A DNA stretch of 64,000 nucleotides from Sulfuriferula sp. AH1 (GTDB taxonomy: Bacteria; Pseudomonadota; Gammaproteobacteria; Burkholderiales; Sulfuriferulaceae). Numbering within the stretch: position 1 is the stretch's first letter; the number at the start of each line of letters is the position of its first letter. The translations under genes and the position numbers were made by a program. Location of the stretch: the NCBI RefSeq assembly GCF_002162035.1, contig NZ_CP021138.1, positions 2,418,001 through 2,482,000 of the forward strand. The letters run 5' to 3'. The notes beneath the pieces were generated by a model. It was not told where the DNA came from. It ran no database searches and saw only the letters and a list, made by a program, of their open reading frames with translations. Positions 40,929 to 49,535 of this stretch are shown in pieces.

Positions 40929-40981
40929 CGAAAACTTATCGGGGCGGCTATGAATAACACCAGACCGATAAAAGTGGGTGC

Positions 40982-41006
40982 AAAAAATTTGTGGCTCTGA
41001 ACAGCC
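40982..41006 (-). terminator. Weak hairpin after the DUF11 operon
   Basis: On the minus strand GGCT-GTTCAG-AGCC is followed by ACAAATTTTTTG. The stem is only 4 bp, but the U-tract is good and it lies 30 bp after the stop codon of the last DUF11 gene. Confidence 0.35.
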
Positions 41007-41035
41007 TTGTCCTCACTGACAAATCAATGAATCAG

Positions 41036-43774
41036 CTATTCCAGCGTGACATCAAACGAGACGGTGCCACTTGCGCCAGGCGCAAGCGGCCCGGTGAATT
41101 CCCAGACGATAGTACCCTCTGCACCAACTGCAGGTTGCACAGCCACCGTGCAGGCAGTGAAATCAGGTGGCAGTGTGCCGCAAACAGCGCTGTTGAATGT
41201 GGTATATGCCGGTGTGGCATCGCGGATGCGCAACCCCTTGATGGCTTCGCTACCGGTGTTGGCATAGGCAATGGTATAGGTGATGTTTTCACCGGGCCGG
41301 GCAGCGGTTTTATCGACGCGCTTGGTGAGCATCAGCCCGGCGTCATTCCCGCCTGCCAGGGTCTGGTCGGTGCGGACAAGCGTCGCATCCAGAGAAGGGC
41401 TGGCATTGGTGTAGTTAAAAACGGCACTGAGATCATGGCTGTGCCGGGCACCGTAAGGCGCCGATGCGGGCACGAACACCTTGGCAAGCACGCAAATTTT
41501 TCCACTGGCAGTCACCGTCAACGGATTGGCTAGCAGCGCTTCGCCAGATGACAGTACGCCGTTGCAATCAGTGTCGCGGTAGAGCACCACGTTCCAGCCG
41601 CCGGTATCGGGCGCGGCGCTGGAGGCCGTATTAAAAGCCACTTCCCCGCCGCTGCCCGCAACAAAGGTATGCGGGTAGAACACCACCGTGCCCGGTAATG
41701 CTGAACGGGCACCATCGGTATCGAACCGGTTCACCGACACGTCAGCGAAATCCACGCCCTGGAAGCGGCGTCCGCCGGCAAACGAAAAGATAGTGGTATC
41801 CGCAGCGCGGTCATAACTGCCGCCGGTATCGCCTGCACTACCGCCGATGGAAAGATAGGCTACCGGGTTACGCTCCGTCACGTTGAGCGACTCTGCCCCG
41901 GCGTTGCCGGAAACCCATAGCACATAACCGCCGTCGCCATCCGTGGCGGTGCTGTCGAGCTGTATGCCGCCTGCATCCGCAAGCGTTATTGCCACCCCGG
42001 CAAGCGCTGCTTCAGTGCCATCTTTCACGCCGTTGTTGGGTGCGCCGCCGCCCACACCATCGTCACGGAACACCTTGCCGCTGATGCGGCTGCCAAAAAA
42101 CAGACCGAAATTCTGCTCAGATATCTCCTCACCTGCCACCGTCAGCGCACGGATCATATCGGGTGCCTCGGTACCGATCCAGCCAGCTGGCGTGGCTGAT
42201 GCGGTATCTGCCGTATCGGTGTTGTCGTCAATGATGACTTGATAGGACCCGGCTGGCACAGCGGTGAACGTGTAACTGCCCGTTGCTGCATCGACGGCAG
42301 CCACTTGCGTTGCCGCTCCGTCAACGGCTGATATCAGCTTGGCGTAGAGCGCAAGTGCAGGGCCGGTTTCCGGGGTTTCGCGCTGTGCATTATGGTTGGT
42401 GTCATGGTAAACATAACCCGAAATGGGACAAACCAGCGTAAGGCCGTCCACGGTCACGTCCATTTCGCCCATGCCGACGCCGAAGGCTTGCAGCACAGGA
42501 GCGACTACTTGAGTGGTCATGGTGTCGAGTACCGGTGCCATGGCTTCCTGCACAATCGGCGTCAGTGCAGACAAGGTCGCGGCGTCTGCGGCACCCGTGT
42601 CGGGGGAGAGACGCAAGCTCATGTTATTGGCAAGGTCGCTTGCCATGTTGGCCGCAAACCCGCTGCCAGTACCGGCGGTAAGGGTTTGCGGATAAGGTCC
42701 GGTAAAAAATAGCGTGCTGGGAGTCGTACTGCCATGGGCGTGGCTTTTCGCCTCGATATCGACGGTGGTGGAAGTGCCCGTCACGGTATCGGTTGTGGTC
42801 AGACTGCCGATGCGGGCGAAATCCAGGTCGGTATCCGGGTTGATCGTTGCCGCCCGATTGTAGAATACTGCGTCGCTTACCGTACCCAGATAAAGATCGG
42901 CAACACCAGGCGTAGCGGTTACCGTGACTGTATTGCGCAGTGCATCCACGCTGTCCACGATGCCGCTGCCGCGCGCCACTTCGGCATAGAATTCCAGACT
43001 GCTGAGCGTCACACTGGTCTCGCTCACGCCAGCCTGATTCAGTGCGGAAACGTCGGGGCTTAATGGCGCCAGATCTACCTCGAATTTGAAGCGCATGGCA
43101 GCGGAATGAAATGTGGTACCCGCCGGGCCGCAGCGCGCCACGGGCGGTTCGGTGACCTGAACCGATACGCGTACGACCTGCACCGCATCACCGACATCCA
43201 GCGCATCACCGGTGAGCGTGACCGGTTCACGCGCCGCCGAGATGCGGTCGTAGTTATAAAGCTGGACGATCCCCGTCACCAGATCCAGGCTGCCGAATTG
43301 CACGGCATCCAGCGCCTGCGCGTCCTGTCCCACATCCAGGAAATCCGCTGCCTGCACCGTACCGGCCACATCAGCGAACTGTGTCTTGAGGTTATCCAGA
43401 CTCGCCGCAAGTGCGGCATTGCCTTCTTCGCGAGCGGCAGTCGCCATGGCGGAGAATATTTGCGACAGTGTGGCGTTGCCCGCCAGCGCATCTTCCCGAC
43501 CAGCGACACCCATCTCCGCTGCCAGCGCATCCAGAAACATGCCCATGTTCGTGCCGCCTTGCGCCAGTGCATTCCAGTCCGCCACTGTCAGGTTCAGGTT
43601 CGAGCCGGTCAGCTGGCTGAATACCGCGTTCATTTCTGCGCTGCGACTGGAATCCACACTGGCCAGGCGTGGCCCGGCGGAAACACAGGCACCGCCCATA
43701 CAAGCCGCTTGCGCTGTCACAGCACCAGCACCTAGTAAAATCAAAAATATCAAAAATTTTAACGCGCGCTGCAT
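41036..43774 (-). CDS. Exported SdrD-B/DUF11 repeat protein with TadG-like N-terminal region
   Basis: A 912-residue protein with a signal peptide (cleavage after TAQA, about residue 23). Residues 25-430 are Ala/Asp-rich and carry blocks (VTLTGDALDVGDAVQVVRV; GMGEMDVTVDGLTLV) that recall TadG-type pilus-assembly proteins; this likeness is weak. Two SdrD-B-like modules follow (SGYVYHDTNHNAQ near 451, SGKVFRDDGVGGG near 565, with calcium-loop-like Asp/Asn). The end is a DUF11 domain (LMLTKRVDKTAARPGENITY, 811-912). It starts 2 bp after the giant gene stops. It has no LPXTG or barrel, so it is probably released or held by partners. Confidence 0.75.
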   Translation of the reverse strand: MQRALKFLIFLILLGAGAVTAQAACMGGACVSAGPRLASVDSSRSAEMNAVFSQLTGSNLNLTVADWNALAQGGTNMGMFLDALAAEMGVAGREDALAGNATLSQIFSAMATAAREEGNAALAASLDNLKTQFADVAGTVQAADFLDVGQDAQALDAVQFGSLDLVTGIVQLYNYDRISAAREPVTLTGDALDVGDAVQVVRVSVQVTEPPVARCGPAGTTFHSAAMRFKFEVDLAPLSPDVSALNQAGVSETSVTLSSLEFYAEVARGSGIVDSVDALRNTVTVTATPGVADLYLGTVSDAVFYNRAATINPDTDLDFARIGSLTTTDTVTGTSTTVDIEAKSHAHGSTTPSTLFFTGPYPQTLTAGTGSGFAANMASDLANNMSLRLSPDTGAADAATLSALTPIVQEAMAPVLDTMTTQVVAPVLQAFGVGMGEMDVTVDGLTLVCPISGYVYHDTNHNAQRETPETGPALALYAKLISAVDGAATQVAAVDAATGSYTFTAVPAGSYQVIIDDNTDTADTASATPAGWIGTEAPDMIRALTVAGEEISEQNFGLFFGSRISGKVFRDDGVGGGAPNNGVKDGTEAALAGVAITLADAGGIQLDSTATDGDGGYVLWVSGNAGAESLNVTERNPVAYLSIGGSAGDTGGSYDRAADTTIFSFAGGRRFQGVDFADVSVNRFDTDGARSALPGTVVFYPHTFVAGSGGEVAFNTASSAAPDTGGWNVVLYRDTDCNGVLSSGEALLANPLTVTASGKICVLAKVFVPASAPYGARHSHDLSAVFNYTNASPSLDATLVRTDQTLAGGNDAGLMLTKRVDKTAARPGENITYTIAYANTGSEAIKGLRIRDATPAYTTFNSAVCGTLPPDFTACTVAVQPAVGAEGTIVWEFTGPLAPGASGTVSFDVTLE

Positions 43775-43776
43775 GA

Positions 43777-46700
43777 TTATTCCCCAGGATGATTGTCAAA
43801 AATGCCGGCCAGCAGCGCCTCGTCAAACTTGAAGCGCAGCCGCATGTACACACCACGCTCGGTATAGTCGGATGCGGTGAGATCACGGTCAGAAAAACCG
43901 CGTACGTTGTAACCCACGGAAGCCCACAGATTTTTCGCCAGCAGATAGCCCACCTCGGCGCCTGCGCTATAACGGCGGCTGCCGAAATCGCCATTCACCA
44001 GCACGCCAGCGCCAAGCCCCATGTCCCATTTATCACTCAGTTCATGGGTCAGGCGTCCCGATAAAAGATGTGCAATGGCTCGGCTATCGAGGCCGTTCGA
44101 TGTTTCGCTGGCCAGTTTCCCGGCATAGCGTCCGGACAGGGTAAGACGCCGGTTAGCCTGATAATTGGCATGCGTTGAAAAGATATGCACGGTGCGCCGG
44201 AATCCGTTGGTGCTGTCGTCTTCCTCGAATTTATGTTCATAGCGGGCAAGACCATTGAGGCGGCCATCTTCGACGTCACGCCAGGCAAGCCCCAATTGCA
44301 ACCGGGAGCGGGTCTGGTCTGCCGCGCCTGCCGATTTGCCATGCACCAGGTTCAGCACATGTTTGCCGAGGAAAGCCCAACCATCGGATAACTTGTAGGC
44401 AATGCCCAATGTAGTCAACACAGCATTGGAAGCCTCGCCGGAACGCAGCTCCAAACGCGCTGTACCTTTCATATCCGGGCGCAGGGTATATTCCACTGCG
44501 CCTGTCGCCGCGAGCGATTCACCCTTGCCGCTGCCGGAAATGCTGGCCACCCGCTCGAAGCTGGTATCGAGCCGTACACCTTCAGCAATGCCCCAACGAT
44601 TCCTGAGGCCGATAGCGGCTTCCGTCTCGCGTCCGGAGAATGCGTTGCGCGCCCGATATTCGCTGAAGGTGCGGCCATCCTGCATATAATCTGCGTCGAG
44701 GCCGATCACCGTGACGTTCTGCCGCTGATTGTCATTCAAGCCATAAGCGCCGTTGAGGGAATTGACAAACTCGTGCCTGGCATACAGCCGCCCGCGTCCG
44801 GCCAGACGGTATTCACCGCCGACCCCAAGCAGGCCGCCACGCCCCTGAATACTCTGTTCCGCCTCACCATAGACCGTCGCTTGAGGATAATCCGGCAACT
44901 GCGCCGACAGCTTGACTCGCGCAGTGGTCAGATTCAGCCCACCCACGCTGCCAGGCTGAGCCGGTGTCGTGGTTTCGCGCGCGTGACGCAAACCGGTTTC
45001 GAGTCGAACGCCGGGAATCAGCACCCGCTCCACACTGGCACGGATGCCGTCACGGCTGCCACCGGTCGCAACGTCTTCGGTATGGATGGCTTCCGCGCGC
45101 AAGCTGGTTTTCTCATCCAGTCGATAGCCCAGTTTCGCGCCTGATTCACCGCGCCCGCGTGAAAGTGATGCGGAAGGGTTGTCGAAACTCGCGTCGGTGC
45201 GCCCGCCCCAGATACGCGCCTTGAAATCACCGCCGTCATGAGTCAGCTCGACACGTCGGCCTTGCCCCGTTTCCCCGGCACGATCACTGGTTGCGACTTC
45301 GGCAATCAGCCTGGTTTTTTCCGCCAGCTGGAGGGTGGCATTGATACCGGTCAGCGCATAGGGGCTTTGCGGATTGCGGTCATCGGTGCGGGAAATACCG
45401 ATTTCGGCGGATTCGCTTACACGCGCCTTGACCGCCACCCCGGTGGTCCAGAATGCCTCGCCGCCCTGCTCCGTCTCGTAAGTCACACGCACGAACACCG
45501 GATTGAGATTGGCATCGGTGCTCGGCACGGGTTGACGGAACAGGATGCGGCCGCTGAAAGGTTCAATGTCGTAATCGACGAAGCGCACTTGCGGCGTGCT
45601 TTGCAGCACCACCGATGGCTGGTTGCCGTCACGGGTAATGAGCTCCACCTGATCGCTGCCGATAACCACATCGCTGGTACCCAATAAATAGGGTCCTGAC
45701 GTACCGTTACCCGGGAACTCCTGCACTACGCGACGGCTGCGATCATTGCTGGCGAAGCTGTCTACGGTAAAATTTTCCTGTTCCAGGTGATAACGCACCC
45801 CGGTCAAACTACGCTTGTAAGCAGCAAGGCTACGCGCCGGCGTCGCACCTGCCGTGGCAAAATCCCCGTAAAGCAGGAAAGACTTGCCCTTATCCACACG
45901 CAGGAATAATCGCCCGCTCGAACGTGCATCGAATCCCTTGGCTGAATCGTCCCCGTACACCGGATAATAGCGGTCAGGCTGAATGTCGCGGAACAGTCCC
46001 GTGCCGGTTTCCTTGTCGGAGTCGTAGGCCAGGGTCAACAGATAATCGCCTTTTACCTTGCCTTTGAGAAACAGCGCAGTACGTGCGCTGACCTGACGCT
46101 CCGCGCTACCTACGGCGAAATGGGCAATCTCCCGCTCGAAACCGTCGCCGGGGCCCGCCGGCTCCACCGCACCGGCACTCAAACGGCGCAGGTTGATGGC
46201 GCCTTCCACGACGCCGACTGCCAGCATGTCGCGCAACGCCGGAACAAAAGCGATACGCGCCTCCGTTTGCGTCTTGCCGCTAATGGCATACAACATACCG
46301 CTACGCGGTGTATCGGGCGGTACCAGCCGCAACACCGCGACGCCGCCCTCAATGAAAGTCTGCACGCCAGCTTCCGCCGGATTGAGATCAGCCACCAGCC
46401 AGCGACCGGCGCTCGCTTGCAGGGTTACCGGCGTACGAGCAGACACCGGCACACCCTGCGCGTCCAGCAGTTTCAGGCGCAATAGCGCCGGGCCGCGTCC
46501 GTCAGCAGGAATGCCTGCTGCAGGCATTTCCCATTCCAGCCGCGCCAGCTCGCCCGGCACGGTCAGCTGAATGCCGGCCGCCCCGCGCCGGTTGCCGAAA
46601 TCGTCTTCCTGCACCAGTTCCAGCGTATTAATACCGGGGACCAACGGTACACCCACATATTCCGTTGCCTGCACGCCGCGCACCTTATCCATCACCCGCG

Positions 46701-49464
46701 TACCCACGCGCTCGGACGGCACGACGACACCGTTCACCCACAGCGTCAACCGTCCACCTGCTGCGCCCTTTACCCTCACCTTGACTTGGGGTGCCAGCAA
46801 CACGATGCCGTCTGCCGGGTAAAGAAAGCCAGGCGCAGCATCCAACCCTGCCAGCAGGCCGGTCAAATCCGGCAAGGCTGCGGGTCTGGTCACAACATCT
46901 GCCAATTTTTTTATGGCCGTTTTGTCCTGCGGCATCCGCAAACGGATGGCCGTCAACACTTCCGGCGTGCAGCCCGCCACCGCGAAATCGGCGCGATGCA
47001 GTTCACCTGTCTTGAGATCGACAAACAGACTACCGGCATCGCCCGCGTTGCGTTGGCTGGTTTCCGCCAGTTTTGCACCGAATGGCAAAGAGGCGCGATC
47101 CGCTTTCAGGACATGCGTACGAGGCGTCAATCCATAGAAATTGTAGCGACCAGCGGCATCGGTACTGACGAAATCGCCATTCTCCAGATACAGGCGCACA
47201 CCGGGAATGCCGGGTTCACCCGCGTCCGGCACACCGTTGCCGTTGCAGTCGGCGAACACCTTGCCGAGAACAAAACCGCGATCGTCGAATACGCCACCTT
47301 CCACTCGCACCTTGGCTGCCGCGACGTTGCTGGTTTTTGAAAATGGTGCCGCACTTACCGCCTGTGCCCGGTTTATGCCGTCGCCCTCCCGGGCTCCAGG
47401 CCCGATCTTGACGCGATAGCTTAGACGCACTTCGGCGCCATCGTTCAGCGTACCCAATGAAAACGCCAGCGCCGGCCCAACCCCGCCCGATGGATCGGCA
47501 ATCGCTGACTTGTCGAGACGCGCACTGCCGCGTTCGTAACGGAAACCGCGCGGCAGGCTGTCATTTAGCGTCACACCGAACAGAGCTGAACCGCTGACAT
47601 TTTTCACCCGCACGGTGTAATCAACGAATTCCGCAATTTCCGCCACCGAGCGGGAAACAGTCTTTTCCACCAGCAACCCATCGCCGGAAATATCGTCAAT
47701 GGGCACGTCAATGTTCACCGCACCGGTAGCGAGATTGACCGGGAAATTGCCGCCGTAGGAACCGGAAATCTGGATTACCCGTCCCGGCGGCAGCAAGGCG
47801 GGCGGCAACTGCGACGGAAAGCCAAAGCCGGTGGGCGGCGTTATATCCAGACGGTAGGTGGATTGTGCCACCAGCGGGAAAGCATAGCGTCCATCCGCAG
47901 CCGTCACTACGGTACTGGGTGCGGGCGTCACGCCATCGGCCAGAAATACCCTGGCAGGACCACCGGCGTTGCCGCCGTTTCCATCGCCGGTTACGTCGAT
48001 CAGGCGCACAGTCGCCCCGGTCACTGGCACGTTGGTACGACTGTCGAACAACACGCCAAAGGGATCGATCAGCACGGTGGACTCCAGCACTTCGTCGTTG
48101 CAGCCAGCGACACGTACCAGCAGACTATCGTCGCGCCGCACTTCCAGCACGCCGTTGCCGCTGACCGGCACGTAAGTCGCGGCATCCCGGGTTGGCACGC
48201 CGAACGATACACGGAACATGCCGCTGTTGGTTTCCGTTTCTTCCGCCACGAAAGTTTCGCTATCGCCGGTACGCGCAGCAGTGACGATGATGGATACTGT
48301 TTCCGAAGTCTGGCTGGTCCGGTTGCAGGATGCCAGATCCGCTTGCAGGTAGAGCGGCGCGCCCAGGGCGACTGCAGCAGACTGGGTGCTGAATCCGGCA
48401 TCCGCAAAAGCGGCAAGCGCGGCAGGCTGATTCGGCAGCGTCAACACCACGGTATTGGAAGTGGCTGCAGCCGGGCGGCCATCGTAATCAGCTTCGGCAG
48501 TATTGCTGATGCGTTCATGGGCATTGTCATTGATCTGCACCGTCATGCGCAATTCTGCGGTCTGGCCTGGTGCAAGCGCAGGCAATCCCCAGGCGACGGC
48601 ATCGGTAACAGCGTCCTCAGGCGGACGGCTGAAATAGGCATCGCGCGGGTCGCCCTGACGATGGTAAAGCGCCACACCCTGCCCGCTACCGACCACGTCT
48701 CGCAGCACGGTATTGACCGGTACCCTGTCGCGCAGCACGACATAACGCTTGGGTATGCCATCCACCGTAATCGGCATGCTGCCGGCCGGCAGATTTCCCT
48801 GATTGGTGGCAGTAATCGTAAACATGACTTCCTCCCCGCGCTGGGGCGTGAGATCGGATGCACGCTTGGCAAGTACCAGCACCGCGCCGTTAGCCACCGT
48901 AATCCGGTCGGTATTTTTGGCAGATACGCCCTGAGTAGTGCCGGTTGCCTGCAGGTAAACCCCAGTCACGTTGCCCTGCATTGCAGCGGATGACACTGTG
49001 CCGGTCAGCACCAGATCGGCAGATTGCCCCAGTTCCAGCAACAGCGTGCCACCCGCCGCCACTTCCGGCTCGCCGGATTCCGCCTGACCGTTGCCATTCA
49101 AGTCACGCACCAGCTTCAGGTGCGCTGCATTGAAGGCGTTGTCCGTCAGATTGCCGAATTCGAGACGGTAGTGAGTGGGGGTATTGCCGGTATTGGTCAA
49201 GCGGTGTGCCAGTTCGAAGCCCGAACCCGGTGCCCGCACCGTGTCACGGTCTGCTGCCAGCGTAACCCCTTCCACCGCCTGTACCACGATGCGCACGGTG
49301 TTGGACGTTGCCCTGGAATAGAGTCCCGTCGCATCATCGCGGTAACTGGCGGTAGCCTGATTTTCGATCAGGCTACCAGCCAGCGGCGCTGCCCATACGC
49401 TGCTGGCTGTTATGAACAGCACACAGGCAAGCAGCATATGGAACAGGGCGAATGGAATAGGCAT
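43777..49464 (-). CDS. Giant DUF11/SdrD-B/Ig-like protein with C-terminal outer-membrane beta-barrel
   Basis: An 1895-residue protein. A signal peptide (cleavage near SSVWA) is followed by DUF11-like modules to about residue 340 and again near 610-720. A SdrD-B module follows (GFVLGKVFADCNGNGVPDAG, about 728-790). An invasin-type Big_1-like segment (IPADGRGPALLRLKLLDAQG) lies near 970-1060. From about 1150 (YYPVYGDDS) to the end the sequence alternates polar and hydrophobic residues in many short strands. The last strand, GVYMRLRFKF, ends in Phe about 15 residues before the C-terminus, which is what a BAM-inserted barrel shows. It probably anchors itself in the outer membrane and exposes the repeats; the direction of exposure is inference. 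Confidence 0.78.
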   Translation of the reverse strand: MPIPFALFHMLLACVLFITASSVWAAPLAGSLIENQATASYRDDATGLYSRATSNTVRIVVQAVEGVTLAADRDTVRAPGSGFELAHRLTNTGNTPTHYRLEFGNLTDNAFNAAHLKLVRDLNGNGQAESGEPEVAAGGTLLLELGQSADLVLTGTVSSAAMQGNVTGVYLQATGTTQGVSAKNTDRITVANGAVLVLAKRASDLTPQRGEEVMFTITATNQGNLPAGSMPITVDGIPKRYVVLRDRVPVNTVLRDVVGSGQGVALYHRQGDPRDAYFSRPPEDAVTDAVAWGLPALAPGQTAELRMTVQINDNAHERISNTAEADYDGRPAAATSNTVVLTLPNQPAALAAFADAGFSTQSAAVALGAPLYLQADLASCNRTSQTSETVSIIVTAARTGDSETFVAEETETNSGMFRVSFGVPTRDAATYVPVSGNGVLEVRRDDSLLVRVAGCNDEVLESTVLIDPFGVLFDSRTNVPVTGATVRLIDVTGDGNGGNAGGPARVFLADGVTPAPSTVVTAADGRYAFPLVAQSTYRLDITPPTGFGFPSQLPPALLPPGRVIQISGSYGGNFPVNLATGAVNIDVPIDDISGDGLLVEKTVSRSVAEIAEFVDYTVRVKNVSGSALFGVTLNDSLPRGFRYERGSARLDKSAIADPSGGVGPALAFSLGTLNDGAEVRLSYRVKIGPGAREGDGINRAQAVSAAPFSKTSNVAAAKVRVEGGVFDDRGFVLGKVFADCNGNGVPDAGEPGIPGVRLYLENGDFVSTDAAGRYNFYGLTPRTHVLKADRASLPFGAKLAETSQRNAGDAGSLFVDLKTGELHRADFAVAGCTPEVLTAIRLRMPQDKTAIKKLADVVTRPAALPDLTGLLAGLDAAPGFLYPADGIVLLAPQVKVRVKGAAGGRLTLWVNGVVVPSERVGTRVMDKVRGVQATEYVGVPLVPGINTLELVQEDDFGNRRGAAGIQLTVPGELARLEWEMPAAGIPADGRGPALLRLKLLDAQGVPVSARTPVTLQASAGRWLVADLNPAEAGVQTFIEGGVAVLRLVPPDTPRSGMLYAISGKTQTEARIAFVPALRDMLAVGVVEGAINLRRLSAGAVEPAGPGDGFEREIAHFAVGSAERQVSARTALFLKGKVKGDYLLTLAYDSDKETGTGLFRDIQPDRYYPVYGDDSAKGFDARSSGRLFLRVDKGKSFLLYGDFATAGATPARSLAAYKRSLTGVRYHLEQENFTVDSFASNDRSRRVVQEFPGNGTSGPYLLGTSDVVIGSDQVELITRDGNQPSVVLQSTPQVRFVDYDIEPFSGRILFRQPVPSTDANLNPVFVRVTYETEQGGEAFWTTGVAVKARVSESAEIGISRTDDRNPQSPYALTGINATLQLAEKTRLIAEVATSDRAGETGQGRRVELTHDGGDFKARIWGGRTDASFDNPSASLSRGRGESGAKLGYRLDEKTSLRAEAIHTEDVATGGSRDGIRASVERVLIPGVRLETGLRHARETTTPAQPGSVGGLNLTTARVKLSAQLPDYPQATVYGEAEQSIQGRGGLLGVGGEYRLAGRGRLYARHEFVNSLNGAYGLNDNQRQNVTVIGLDADYMQDGRTFSEYRARNAFSGRETEAAIGLRNRWGIAEGVRLDTSFERVASISGSGKGESLAATGAVEYTLRPDMKGTARLELRSGEASNAVLTTLGIAYKLSDGWAFLGKHVLNLVHGKSAGAADQTRSRLQLGLAWRDVEDGRLNGLARYEHKFEEDDSTNGFRRTVHIFSTHANYQANRRLTLSGRYAGKLASETSNGLDSRAIAHLLSGRLTHELSDKWDMGLGAGVLVNGDFGSRRYSAGAEVGYLLAKNLWASVGYNVRGFSDRDLTASDYTERGVYMRLRFKFDEALLAGIFDNHPGE

Positions 49465-49535
49465 ATTGATTTAAAAATGCATAAGGAGAGAGACGAAAAT
49501 TCCCCGGCGCGAACCCGCCACGCCGAGGGGAATCA

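Noticed and set aside
41036-49464. LPXTG, PEP-CTERM or type I secretion (RTX) signals in the surface proteins
   Set aside because: No sorting motif, terminal hydrophobic helix or nonapeptide repeats are present in the C-termini.
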